A stretch of DNA of 64,000 nt, from positions 1 through 64,000 of the forward strand of contig JACKQL020000134.1 of assembly GCA_018296165.2 (NCBI GenBank), written 5' to 3'. This DNA comes from Termitomyces sp. T153. Its lineage: Eukaryota > Basidiomycota > Agaricomycetes > Agaricales > Lyophyllaceae. A program made the translations under genes and the position numbers. Each line of letters opens with the position of its first letter. Within the stretch, counting starts at the first letter, position 1. The notes under the pieces are model-generated. The model did not search any database, was not told the DNA's origin, and worked only from the letters and a program-made list of their open reading frames with translations. Positions 45,053 to 57,130 of the stretch are shown one piece after another.

Positions 45053-46717
45053 CTACTCCCCCTCCATCTCTGGATCCACCTCCACTATCCTCTCCACCAT
45101 GTTCACCTCCAGCTGGGCCACTACCATTGCCAAGACCTCTGGGTGTCCTGGGAGGGGCTCCCCCACATCCATCACCACCTCCCACTATGCCCTGGAGTCC
45201 ACTATCATCCTCTGGTAGTGTCCCACCAGTAAACGCCCTGTCTTCCATACCTCCTGCCCCAACTCTGATAGAAGATCTCCAGGCATCTATGACAGCCCAT
45301 TGTGGATGGACCCAACCATGGCCAATACCCCATCAAGAAGAATTCTGTGCTCTCTGGCCCAATCTGCCAGGATGCATCAGCACTGTGGAAAATGGAAGAG
45401 TAAGAAGACATATAAAGCACTCCTCATTGCTCCAAGGCTGCCTTGTTGGCCAGCCACTCCTTGCACCATCACCCCATCTCCACCCTAACTCTATCCACCT
45501 CTGCAGCTCCTTGCTGCAGCTTTGCCCATGCTTCCAACTGCCCCAGCTGCTCCTACAGCTCCTGCACCTCCACTGACTCCTCTATAATTGTCTGCATGGC
45601 CCCCTCTAACTCCTGCCATGCCAGGTCTCAGTCTCTCCACATCTTGTCATGCTCCTGCTAGATCCTGCCACAATCCCTCTTGACTCTCCAGAGCTCCTCC
45701 TCACACAAAGCCAGCAGTCAGGACAATGCCTCTATTCCCCACTGCCAGAATGTCTCAGAGACTACTGAGGATGGACCAGAACTCCCACTAGAATCCCCAC
45801 CAAAACTCCTGATACAGGGGAGTATACATATGGCCCTGAAGGGCCCACCATTGACACCTCCCCTTGCAGCCACTTGCTGGGCCCCACCTCTGGCAAGGGA
45901 AATGCTCTCCATTTCCCCTTATCCTGCACCATCAGAGCCTCCTCCCTCCACCCACCCTGCAAGGGTCCCACCTTCATCACAGGCTGCCCCACACCTCCTC
46001 TGCCCTCTACTCCAGACCCCTGAGCTGATACCTTCCCCTTGTGCCCCTCAAGTAACCTGTGTGGCCACCCATGCCATATTCCATTCCTGCTCCTCCAATA
46101 TGCAGGCCACTCAGCAACTCAACAAAATGAGGCACTTCTCATGCCTCAAGCAACATAGAACACACACTCAAGTGTCCTGACAGGACTCCTGCATCAGTTT
46201 CTCAAAACTGCAGTGGTTCTTGTGGCAAGCACACCAGGCACACTATAAAACCAATAAGTTCAAAACCTGGCACAATAACACTAAATACCCACCAGAGCCT
46301 CTACTTGATACTACTCCAGGGTTGGAGGACCCCACACTTGCCCCACTGCCTTCATGAACTTCTCTGGGGTCACCTCCACCTGGGGAACTCACAACACCTC
46401 TGGAATAACTTGGATCTCCCCTAGACCAAAATTGGGCCTCAAAGACCATCCTGCCAACACCAAAACCAACCCTGCAGGAACTCTGCCTTGAGATGAGACC
46501 CCCAGCAGGCCAGCCACAGCTACAGACAATTCTGTCAAACTCAATCAGCAACTTGGGAAAACAGAAAAGTAGGCCCACACTCATGGCTATAGTATATAGC
46601 CTCCACCCACCCACAGCCACAATGAGAACTAGACTTCCCCAAGGAAGAGGGAGCAGGAGATGTGGACAATGATGTGGATGACCTGGACACTGCTGGGGAA
46701 TAGGTGGAGGAGGATAT
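45053..46717 (-). pseudogene. A2 antisense accessory gene
   Basis: Homologous exon by exon to 13321-15012. N-terminus SSSTYSPAV, with its ATG now ATA at 46715-46717. Next comes an intron with acceptor TTTTATAG, a Cys module CAWCACHKNHCSFE...VCVLCCLRHEKC, a linker, a coiled-coil region, an intron with acceptor TGGCAG near 45,390, and a C-terminus WAREHRILLDG...GHPEVLAMVVAQLEV ending MEGE at 45053. Intron sequences have diverged while flanking exon residues are kept. In-frame stops show decay. Confidence 0.68.
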
Positions 46718-46930
46718 GGGAGGAATCTGAAGGCTCCAGAGTACATCCTAACCCCTTTTGATTTATCAAGGAAGCTTCTTAATGAGCAACAATCCTGCTT
46801 TGACTTCACTCTCCATGCTGCCACTGCTTGCTGCAGTTTGATCAATATTGCTCAACTTCGATTCCCATGCCCTGCCAATCCTCAACCTGTGCCCTGCATC
46901 TTGAGGGTCTCATTGCTGAAGGGGGGGTGA

Positions 46931-47983
46931 TGTCATGACCTGTTCCCTAGATCCCTAACCTTGTTCCCAACCTGCTTGCTCCTCCAAGCCCTGCCCAATG
47001 CCCTGTCAAATGCCCCCAACCTTTGCCCACTCTGTGCACTCACTCTGGATAACTCCAATGCTTCTCTAGCAAACCCCAATGGCCCCCTGGCTAACTCTGA
47101 CACCTTCTCTGCAGCCATTAATGCCTCCTCTAACTCTTCTAAGCCCCTAGGACCCTCCCCCACTATTCCTAACTTCAGCATGTGTCACTAATCCACCTCC
47201 TTAGTTTGCCTGACCAACCCCAGAGCATTACAACAACCCTGGAGCAGCCCACATCCCCAACTGATCCTATCAGAACACCACTGCAGTGCCCCTGATCACA
47301 ACCAACACCAGTTGACTCTGCATGGCTCCATCAAACCCCACTGCCACACCCACTGTCCCTCAGAGCTCTCTAGTAGGCAGTATATAAGTTGTAGAGTAGC
47401 ACCTCATACTCTAGTCTTGATATTACATTAACTGGTTACTTGTGTCTCATGTTTCTTCTGTCTCCATTTCTATTTTTCAGTCTTGGATCTATTTCTTTTT
47501 TCTGTTCTGTCTTGTCTTGTCTCCATCTTGCCTTGACTGTCTCTATTTCCTTTGTTTTTCTAAGTCCCTTTTATCTCCAACATCATTACAAACTCCATGC
47601 ATGTGCTACAATCTTTAAACATTCTTATGACAACTCTAGGACCTCACCCCTCATTTGGCCCCAGCACCCATCAGTCTTGATTGATCCCCCATCAAACTCC
47701 AGCTCTGCTCCCATCACTCACAAAGCCTCTGTGTACCCCACATTCTATTTATGCACCTACAAACTTGTTCCTGATGCCCACCTAAGCACAACATTAATAT
47801 ACTTGGTCTTAGACTTCTCTGGACCACTCTGGACTTGCTTGGACCACTTCCCTTGGCTTCTCCTCACAAGTTTCTATCATTTGTGCCACCTCCAGAATGC
47901 TAGGTTATAAGCACAGGACATTGTGTCTGCCTAGTAAGGACTCACCAGTGTAGCTGAGCCCCTGTAGTCAGTGCAACCTGACA
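46931..47983 (+). repeat. A2 3' LTR
   Basis: 1,053 bp, TGTCATGACC...CAACCTGACA, preceded by GAAGGGGGGG-TGA (polypurine tract) and followed by the TSD GTGTT. Confidence 0.94.
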
Positions 47984-47988
47984 GTGTT

Positions 47989-50900
47989 GAGGGTTGTGCT
48001 GGGTGGAGAGGGGGTCTAGAGTTGGTGGAGGATTCCTTTTCCATTCAAATCAGCATGACATGTAGATGCTTAAGGGGGATTACTACCAGGTAGTGGGATG
48101 TATTCTGCCTGGCCTAAAACAACTTCTCTGGGCACCTGTTGGGCCTCTGGCATCAGGTTTTGCACTAAGTTGACTGGAGTAGTAACAGGTAGTGAAGTCA
48201 TATTTAGAAAGTGTCTTGGGCCAGCAAGCTAGTGCATGGCAGAGCTATTGAACAGTGGCAATGGTACTTCTGGAGTTGTTCTAAGATGTGGCAGGCATGT
48301 TCCAGTTGTTCCTCCAAAGAGTTCAAGTAGGTCAGGCTGTTGTTCCAGTATACAAAGGATTGTTTATGTCAGAGAAAATGTTGTCTGTAGATACTTGAAG
48401 GTGGTGGAGGAGCTGGTCATTCTAAAGAGCATCACTAGGTACTTGAGAGGGTCATGGTGTGTGCAGAAGGTGGTCTTTTATATGTGTTCTAAAGCAGTCT
48501 GGGCATTATTGTAGTTAGCATGGAGGTAGATCTTGGCACTGCAGAAGTGATTGATAAGATTTCCTATCAGAGGGAGTGGGTTGAGTCCCCAATAGTCAGC
48601 ACAGAGTCAGAGAGACTCATTCATTCCTCTTGGCAGCAGGGTCATAACTCCAGGGGCAGAGATTGGGGCATATGATACCTTGTTGAGCATATCATGAGGT
48701 AGTATTTTGAGGGTCCAGAGTTCAATTTCAAGTTAGACTTTGTGATCTACAATCAGTGTGAGGGAAGTGCTTTGCTCTTTCTTTGAAGAATATATCAGTG
48801 AATTTATGGTACTCCAGAGAAACTACTTCATATGGGATTTGTTCCTCTGTTGTTCTAATGGAGTAGTCTCTGTGCATAGATGTTCTTCTAGCAAGGTTGG
48901 AGAGATTTGTAGTTGATAGGCAGGGGTTTTATCTTGTAGAATGGATGTGATGGGGATGGTGCTGATAGTTCTGGCACTGGGAGTTCTCAGATTGATGAGG
49001 TTGAGCATCAGAGTCAAGGAAGGAGGGTCTGGAGTTGTAGTGCCAGGATCTGGAGTTATGGAGTGATGTCCAGGGTTGCCAGGAGTTTTGAGTCAGGGTA
49101 CCTTAGATCTTTATATTGATTTCTGTGAGATATTGGGAGAGGCCTGGGAGGGGTGTCCAAGGGGGTGGAGGTACATCTTCAATGCTAAGGATCTCCAAAA
49201 CAATGATAGAGGGCCAGAGTGGTGGTAGTGGGGTCTGTATTTGCTGTAGCAGAGCCCAGAGTTGCCTTGAGTTGCTAGCAAAGCCTTTATATTGATTTGG
49301 TGTGTGTTCAAAGGGAGACCAGGACAGAAGTGTGCTTTCCTTCCTTTCTGAGTTATCCTTGAAGATTGTTGGAGTTTGGGTTGTCCTGGATTTGCTGAAG
49401 TAGAGTTGGGGACATCAGAGTTCAAGGGGAGCTGGAGGCAGAGGGAGAAAGGGGTTGCTAGGGTTGTCATGGGGCTCAAAAATTGCATTGTATGGCAGAG
49501 TCCTTTTCATCAATGTCAGGTGAGGTCAACATCCTGTAACCAGGTAGTCCTAGTTGACTCTAGAGGTTGGGTGGCAAGGCACTGGTCTTGAGATCTTGAA
49601 TCATTGTTGAGGGGGAGGGTGTTGTTGGGACAGGAGGTGGTTTTGATAGAGGTGAGAACTTTTCATCAAAAGAGTTGGAGTCCTAGGAGTTTGTCAAGGG
49701 TGTTGCATGAAAGGTCAAATTGTTTGCTAGCAGATGCACTGGAGGCTTTGCTATTAATGAGGGGGGGGAGGGAACCATTAAAGGGTGGTCAAGTTGGATG
49801 TTGGTGATGTGCAGACTTCAAGCAGAGCTATGGGGGTCTTAGAGGATGTTAATAGTGTCTTCCAGGCTCTTGGAGCAAGGTGAGGTAGTAGAAGGGACTA
49901 GTCCAGAGTTGGGTGGTTATTCCAGTTGGAGTAGAGAGTGAGGTTGGGCCAGTGGGTTCAGGGATTGGTTGGTAGAGCCAAAAGAAGCCAGGAATGAGGA
50001 GGCAGAAGTGTGTGGCTAGATGGCTAATAGTTGGAGGTCTTATTATTGTCTGTTAGTAAGGAGGATAGTTTCTCCCACACAGTGAGTGATTATTTCCAGC
50101 TGTAAAGGCAACCTCTGAGGGCTGTGGCTCAATCACATAACTGGCAGAGGGAGATCCAAAGTCTACTCAGTATCTACAAGAAGTTCTAGAGTCCTAGCTA
50201 CTCACCTTGCAGAGGGAGATCCAAAGAGAACAAGTCTAAGGATCTCCAATGCCAGTGCTTGGAAGATTTACTCTAGAGCTTCTAGAAAAAACACCCAACA
50301 ATAACCAAATCCAGAGTCCAATTAAAAAGCAGAAACCCATTGTAGATGGCCTTGATCTCTGGATTCCTAATGTGTGACCATGTGCAAATATGATCAAAAG
50401 AGAGCCCTTGTTGAAAGTACCTGTGGTCCAAAGATGAGAGGCCTACCATGAGCAGTAGGCCAGGAATGCAAGAAATGTGGAGGGGGCAACACTTGTTGGA
50501 ATTATGGACAGAGAACCAGTGCAGCCTGAGGGCTAAAACTGGGACCAGCAGATAAGAATAGCAAGGGAGAATAGAGGAAAACCATAAGGAGGGAGAACAG
50601 GACAAAGGGGGAATGGGACATCTTCTGACACCAGCTGGAGTAGGATTGCTGTTAATAGACTCAGGGAGAGTGGTAGTGGTGAGGTGCTAGAGGAGTTTTT
50701 GAGCAATCAAGCAATTATTACTGGGGATCTGTCAATGAAGTTGTTGGTTGTGCCATGGTCAACATTAGTAGGGGTGGAGCTGGCAGAGGAGGGGAGAGGG
50801 GAGTGGAGGAGCATGGTGTGGGAGGATTGCAATGAGAGATGAGCTGGGAGGGTGTTTATAGAGAGAACTGTTATGTGGGGGTGTGGCTAGGACAGAGGAG

Positions 50901-52155
50901 ACATTGGTGTCTGATCTGCAACTTAATGTGCCTTTGCAGTCAGAGTAAGACAGAGTGGGTCATAGTGAGTTTCACATACTGACCAACCATAAGCATTGGT
51001 TAGATTTCTGGCAGAAGGATACATGGTGTTGTAAGCAGACATTGAGAATGGGGTAAGGGGGAGTCTTGATATTATGTCAGGTTCTGCTGACCGTGGGGGC
51101 ACAGCTTAACTGGGTGAGTCCTTACTAGGCAGATGCAATGTCCTGTGCTCATGACCTAGCATCCTGGAGAGGTCCAGACTTCAGATACTTGCAAGGACAA
51201 GCTAGGGGGGATGGTCCAAGCAAGTCCAGGATGGTCTGGGGAAGTCTAAGACAAGGTACAAAGAAGAGTTGGGCTGGAGGAAAGATTCAGATACAAGTCC
51301 AGAGACAAATCTACTGATTGTGGGGCAAGCAGAGGTTACACAAGTGATGGGAATGGGGCCAAAGATTGATGGGGGATCAGTTGATGTTGATGGATTCCAG
51401 GGCTGAGTGTAGAGCAAGGTCCAGAGTTATTTATGAATGTTTGAGTATTGTAATTGTATGATCAGAGTTTGTAATTGAATAGAGGCCAAAAGAAACTTAG
51501 ATATTGATAAAAGGAACTGAGGCAGACAAGGCAAGATGGAGTTGAGACAAGACAGAGACAAAAATGATAAATTAAAATGTGAGACTAGAGATAAAAAATA
51601 GAGACAAGACAAGAAGCATAACAGAGATGAACATAGCAAGAAACAAGTAACTACAGGTAATATCAAGACTACTGTAATGGATGCTACCCTATGACTTATG
51701 CACTAGCTACTAGACCTCTACTGGGGACTGAGGGTGCAACAGCAGGGCTCATTGAAGCTATGCAGAGTTAACAAGTCTCAGTTCTGATTAGATGGCAGGC
51801 TGCAGTGATATTCTGATGGGAACTGATGGGAACATGATCTGCCCTGTAGCCATTGGAAAGTTCCAGCATGGTTGGATGGGTTATGGAAGCAAGTCAGCAA
51901 TGTGTGCTAGAATCAGAAACAGTGTTGGGGGGTTCAAGGGGCTCAGGAGAGGAAGGGAAAGTGTCAGGGCCTGCAGGGAATGCATTGGGGTTTGCTAGGA
52001 GGCCATTGGGGTTTGCTGAAGAAGCATTGGAGTTAGCTGGAGTGGGTGCTGTTGGTGAACAAAGATTGGGGCAGGTCAAGGGGGCATTGCTGGGTACTCT
52101 GGGAAGGAAGAGTTGAAGTGGGAGAGGCCCAGAGGTCCAGGAGTGAGTTATGACA
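47989..52155 (-). mobile_element. Family-A Gypsy element A3, right part (5' LTR to RNase H)
   Basis: Minus strand. 5' LTR 51075-52155; primer site at 51062-51073; MSAYN-like gag start near 51,030; most of gag deleted; retropepsin 1 remnant (NVDHGTTNNFID, about 50,720); an unrecognised internal stretch (about 50,060-50,640); retropepsin 2 remnant; linker (TSILQDKTPAYQLQISPTLL, about 48,920); fragments of RT and RNase H; then the tandem-repeat region where A2 is inserted. It is the oldest recognisable A copy of this cluster, with very few CpG and many stops. Confidence 0.75.
51075..52155 (-). repeat. A3 5' LTR
   Basis: 1,081 bp. On the minus strand TGTCATAACTCACTCC...AGAACCTGACA. The R start (51659-51670 on plus, AATATCAAGACT) still pairs perfectly with its primer site. 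Confidence 0.88.
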
Positions 52156-52929
52156 CTTGCAGCATTTTGCTAGGCTGTTGTGGTGCCTGGAGTAGGATTA
52201 ATGCTAGGTTGATTGGAGACAGTGGAGGCAACTAGTCCCCACCCACAAACAGCAAAAGCATCACCAAAAATGCCTGGATCCTTGCAGCTTCTTCCTCTGG
52301 AGGTAGTCCTTTACCTCCTGTGCCAAAAAGAGCATGTCAAGTTCCATGAACTTTACAGGATTGGTCAGAATTATTCCTTTACCCAGCAACTGCTGGATCA
52401 CTTTATTATGTGTTTACCTACTCTCACAGCTAACCATTGCTGTGTTGAGACCTTACCTCAACTTTACTCTGCCAGAACACTAGCACCCTCCTGCAGAGAA
52501 TGTCATCTCATCTGGGTTTGCCTCACCATCAGATGCAAGGTGTCTCTGACATCCTCTGGAATTGTCTCAATGAATGCTGATGGTCCTGTACTTGCAGGCT
52601 TATCACAGGTCCAGCTCACAATTGTACAGGGCCACATGTCCTGTGTAGCTCATTACTAGCACTCTTCAGTGGGGTAACCACCTGAGAGGAGTCATGATGA
52701 TCTTCTGCAGCTACTGGGAAGGATCTCAGACCTTCAACTTGCAATGCTGTGGACACATACAAGGGAATTTCCTCTATGCTTGCCATTACTGCAGCATCAT
52801 CTGATTCTACCTTTGAGTACAACTGGGTAGAGGGCACTTGAGTGTCTTCAGCTATGATGCCTGTCCAACCAACTAAGGTTGGTTGCATGGAAGCAGCTGC
52901 TGGCAGCCCTCTTGGCATCACATTGCTCT
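52156..52929. other. Unrecognised sequence between A3 and the Copia relic
   Basis: Frames of about 108 and 149 codons exist on the two strands. Neither resembles a family I know. It may be the flank or a captured part of the Copia element. Confidence 0.3.
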
Positions 52930-53139
52930 CTTGCCCCATGCCATGGTGTATATAGATAAAACAGATATGTTAATCCCTCAGAGTCATGACACAGTATATG
53001 TGGACAACTGTATATTACATAGATAAAACAGATATGTTAATCTACAGGGTATAAGTGATATGTAAGTAAAGGAAACAGATTGATGTACCCCTCAGAGTCA
53101 CAACACAATATATGTGGACAACTAAGGGAATGGGGATGT

Positions 53140-56100
53140 TTATCCAGAGTGTATGTTCCATGAAATAAGGTTTGATAACAAGGCTGGTAAATAATGTGAA
53201 TGGGGTGGTGGTGGGATATATTGTAAATAATAAAAGAGAAAAATACCAAAAAGGAAATATAGGCCTAGCACATACTGGAGTTGTATTGCAATACTACCTC
53301 TGACCAACAGGATGCATAAGTTCATAAGTCCAAGCTTTGCAATGAGGTTATCATGAGTTGAATGAGGGAGGGGCTTGGTAGAAAGGTTGGCAATATCTTC
53401 AGTAGATGGGATGGGGATAATCTTGATGTTTCCTTCATGTACTTGCTTGTAAATGTAGTGACACCAGAAGTTGATGTGCTTAGTGCAAGCATGATCTTTT
53501 GTGGATTCCACAAGAGCAATTGATAAATGGTTATCAGCATGAATGGTCATTGGGAGTGGCTGGGAGAGATCTACTTCAGCAAGGAAGTTGTACATCCAAA
53601 GTGCTTGTTGGGTGCTAAGGGTAAGCACCATATATTTGGCTTCAAGTGCAACAGTGGCTTAACATTTGGAGCTCCAGGACACTGCTCCTTCAGCCATCAT
53701 AAAGATATACTCTGACATAGACCTTCTGGTGTTGAGATCTCCCCTGTAATTAGCATCTACATATCCAACAGGTTGAATCTGGTCTCCAAAGTTCCTCAAG
53801 TACATTTGCTTGCAATCCAGAGACCTCTTCACCTACCCAAGCACATGGACCATGGTGTTCAGAGACCTCTTCACCTACCCAAGCACATGGACCATGGTGT
53901 TCCAGTGCATGGGACTAGGGTTTATCTAGAATTGAGCTAAGAGTCCAATGGCAAATGATAGATCTGGGTGTGTAGCAACTTGTGCTAACATCAGTGAGAC
54001 AAGTACTTCCTTGTATGGCTTATCTGCCATAAAGCACCAATTGGCTTTGGATTGTGGGTGTTAGGTTCCATTGACTACAGGGACTCAGCTTAACTGGGCA
54101 AGTTCTTACTAGGCAGACACAATGTCCTGTGCTTATAGCCTAGCACTCTAGAGATGGTTCAGACTTCAGATACTTGCAAGGGGAAGCTAGGGGGAATGGT
54201 CTAAGCAAGTCTGGAGTGGTCCAGAGAAGTCTAAGACCAAGTATATTAAACATTGAGCTTGGGCAGGTGTCAGGTACAAGTCCATAAGCAAGTGTATGAG
54301 CTGCAGGGTAAGTGGAGGCTTTGCAAGTGATGGGAGTGGAGCTGGAGTTTGATGGGGGATCAATCAAGAGTGATGGGTTCTGGAGCCAAGCATAGGGTGA
54401 GGTCCAGGGTTGTTGTAAGAATGTTTGGAGGGTCATAGCATGTGTGCAGAGTTTGTAATAATGTCAGAGTTGAAAGGAACTTAGGAATGTTAAGGAAACA
54501 GAGATGAAAGAGACAAGACAAAGTCAAAACAAGACAGAACTGAGAAAGAGATAGACTTGGGACTAAAAATAGAAATAGAGACAAGACTGAGAAATGTAAT
54601 AAAAAAGAAACACAAGACACAGGAAACCAAGTAAAGCAATATCAAGACTAGAGTACAGGATGCTACTCTATGACTTATATACCAACTACTGGGACAGCTC
54701 TGGGGATAGCAAGTCTGGTGGCAGGGCTTGTTATGGTCATCCAGAGCTGATGGGTGTCAGTTGTGATCAGGGGGCAGGCTAAGGTGATATACTGATAGGA
54801 TCATGATGGGATCAGCTAGGGATGCAGGCCATTCCAGAGTTGTTGTGATGCTCTGGAGCTGGCTGAATAAACTAGGGTGACCAACTGGTGACGTATGCTG
54901 GTGTCAGAAACAGTGGGGGAGGGTCCCAGGGGCTCAGGAGAGACAGGGGAAGCATTGAAGGCTGCAAGGAAGGCATTGGAGTTAGCTAGGGGGCCATCAG
55001 GGTTTGCTAAAGAAGCATCAGAGTTATCTGGAGTGGGCACCATGGGTGAATGAAGGTCAGAGGAGTTTGAGGGGGCATTGGGGGGGAACTCTGGGAGAGC
55101 AAGGTGGCTGGGAATAGGGTCTAGGGCTCTGGGAGGGGGTTGTGACAGTGGGCCCATATCTTTGGTGAGTCAAACACCTGCTTGCAGAGGGATGGAGTGA
55201 GGGCAGATGAAAATGCACTATTGACTGTACTCCCTGTTTTAGTCTTTCACTCTGGGCACAACTGACTGAGACTTTTGTCTCTCTCACCTGTATGAGTTAC
55301 AGTCCAACATTCTGAAGTGTTTGAGTACTTGTGCAAGGTATGCTTGCCGAGATAGGGAGATAATTCCAGCTTTGTGGTCACATTTGATTGCCATTCCCAG
55401 GATAAATGATGGCTCCCCCAGATCTTTGATGTTGTAAATGTCTGCCAATTCTCACTTTGCTTGTTTTGCACCTTTGCTAATCATGGCTGCTCCAAACACA
55501 TTGTTATTAAAAGTGTTGGTGACAGTGCATTCCTCTTCTGTCTTTCTAACCTTAATACATGGGTCTGCCCATGATCTGCAATAGCCTAGATTCTGATATG
55601 CCTTGTTCAAAGTCCAGTACCAGTCTTGGCCACCTTGCATCAAGCCATAAAGGGTTTTCAAGAGCTCTGACTTCTTTTCCTCTCCCCCTAGAAACCTGGG
55701 TGGTAAGTCCACGAATACTTGGAATTTGGGAATGCTGTTAAGGTATGCCAATACAAAGTCCACCTGCTAGATTTCTAGGTTGAGTAGAACAGTGATGGTG
55801 GCAGTGATGCAAAAAGAAGTGATGCAAAGTGACTCAAGGCAGACAATAGCTGCATAGGTCTCATTGTAATCCTCCCCAAGTACTTGTAAGTATCTCTTCA
55901 ATCCCAACCTCACTTTTTGTCTCACAATATTTCCCTCCACATCAAATTTGTTCACAAACACCCATTTACACCCAATAGCCTTCTTTGCATCAGGTATGTC
56001 AGCTTCATCCACAAGTTGCCACACTCCTCATTCCTCCAATACCCTTAACTCCTCCTCCATTGCTGGCTGCCACAAGTCAGGTTGTTGCATTGCCTCTGCA

Positions 56101-56337
56101 TATGTAGTCAGTGCTCAAACATTGTCCTCCATGTCTGTGCCTGCCCAAGAGTGCAAGAAAATGGTAAGAGTCTTGTGCAAGGAAGGATGTAGGTTCCTTG
56201 GGTGCTGGGATACCCTGGAAATGGTTTGAGCAACAAGGGACTGTATTTTGAGTTGTGGCATTGTTCTGCATGGTAACTGTGTCAGGGACAGGGGTTGTTT
56301 TCCAAAATAGGTTCAACAACTGAGGTTTGTAGCACAT
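53140..56337 (-). pseudogene. pol: Copia Pol: RT and RNase H
   Basis: From the right: CKWVFVNKFDVEGNIVRQKV (RT start, about 55,970), VDFVLAYLNSIP-type catalytic region, LKTLYGLMQGGQDWY, and TNTFNNNVFGA where the Copia Y-x-DDVFGA catalytic motif is expected (the Asp pair is changed to Asn-Asn). Left of the solo LTR: VGYVDANYRGDLNTRRSMSE, LWMYNFLAEVDLSQPL, DHACTKHINFW and IPSTEDIANLSTKPLP (RNase H, to about 53,330). Stops and frame changes throughout. A 42-bp tandem duplication lies at about 53,817-53,900. Confidence 0.8.
54059..55147 (-). repeat. Solo family-A LTR
   Basis: 1,089 bp. On the minus strand TGTCACAACC...GGAACCTAACA, with TSD GTGGG at 54054-54058 and 55148-55152. No internal sequence adjoins it. 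The R-start segment (54638-54649) is intact. Confidence 0.93.
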
Positions 56338-56508
56338 GTAGTGGCACTCCCCTGAATATGGGGAGGGACAGGTTGGCAGGGTGTGAGGACACCTGTACCA
56401 GTGGTCTGGGTGGGTTGGTGGATGAGGTCAGCAGCCAACAGATCATCAGCTTCTTTGAACACCATGAGAAATTGGGCCTAGCACATACTGGAGTTGTATT
56501 TCAATAGT

Positions 56509-57130
56509 GTGACATGGCATGATCTGGTGGTTCATGTGGAGCACTCTGCAATGTTCCATTGAACTCTGGTTCAGACCTAGGCCTGACCACCTAACCTTCC
56601 ATGGCCACCACAGTGCCCATTGCAGAAGGTGAATGTTAAAATTTTAACATTCTGATTGTAACTAGTGGCAGTGAACTTCTTTCTGGGAAGTTTGGCTTCT
56701 GCTTCACAAATGAGTAAACACTTGTTTGACTTGAAAAAATGTAATGTTTCCATTATAGGTCACACAGCTTACAATTCACACTCCGTAAGTCAAAACCAGT
56801 CAATTCTGTCTATGAAGTATGAAGTAAGGCACTGCCTTACATAATTATAATAATTGTATATATAGGTAGCATCATGTGATGCTACCATAGATTAACATAG
56901 TATATAGATGATATAATAATAATAGTAAGTACTGTATAATAGTGTACAGTTAAGAGCGGGTAACAGGCACTCCGTTACACAAGCTCTTCATCTGCTACCT
57001 ACTCGAGCTGCTGTACATGAATGCAATACATGTTGCTTAGCTGGAACTGGACAACAAGTTATCCATCATCAAGTAAAGCACAACAATCAAGCAGCCAACA
57101 AGGCCTCAGAAGAGGGCTGATGGACTTGAG
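56509..57130. other. Non-coding stretch with several perfect inverted repeats
   Basis: Contains a 22-bp perfect palindrome centred on AAAATTTT (56631-56652), a hairpin with arms GTAAGGCA/TGCCTTAC (56824-56840), one with arms GGTAGCATCA/TGATGCTACC (56865-56886), and a larger imperfect hairpin with AAGAGC/GCTCTT and GTAAC/GTTAC arms (about 56,951-56,989). No gene seen. The pattern suggests transposon termini or a MITE. Confidence 0.5.

Larger units (their letters stand above)
36903..47983 (+). mobile_element. Complete Ty3/Gypsy element A2 (family A)
   Basis: An 11,081-bp element with LTRs 36903-37952 and 46931-47983 and TSD GTGTT at 36898-36902 and 47984-47988. It has the same order of parts as A1. 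It is inserted into the integrase/tandem-repeat region of A3. It is much poorer in CpG than A1, so probably older, yet gag and pol landmarks stay in one reading frame for about 6.6 kb. Confidence 0.95.
52930..56508 (-). mobile_element. Ty1/Copia relic split by a solo LTR
   Basis: Minus-strand Copia RT and RNase H with a short segment (GGCCTAGCACATACTGGAGT) present at both ends (about 53,265 and 56,475). That fits LTR remnants beginning TGTTGGTCAGAGG near 53,312. The element is interrupted at 54059-55147 by a family-A LTR. Borders are approximate. Confidence 0.65.

Noticed and set aside
56951..56989. tRNA or 5S rRNA gene suggested by nested hairpins
   Set aside because: No A/B box consensus or cloverleaf could be drawn; only two stem layers form.
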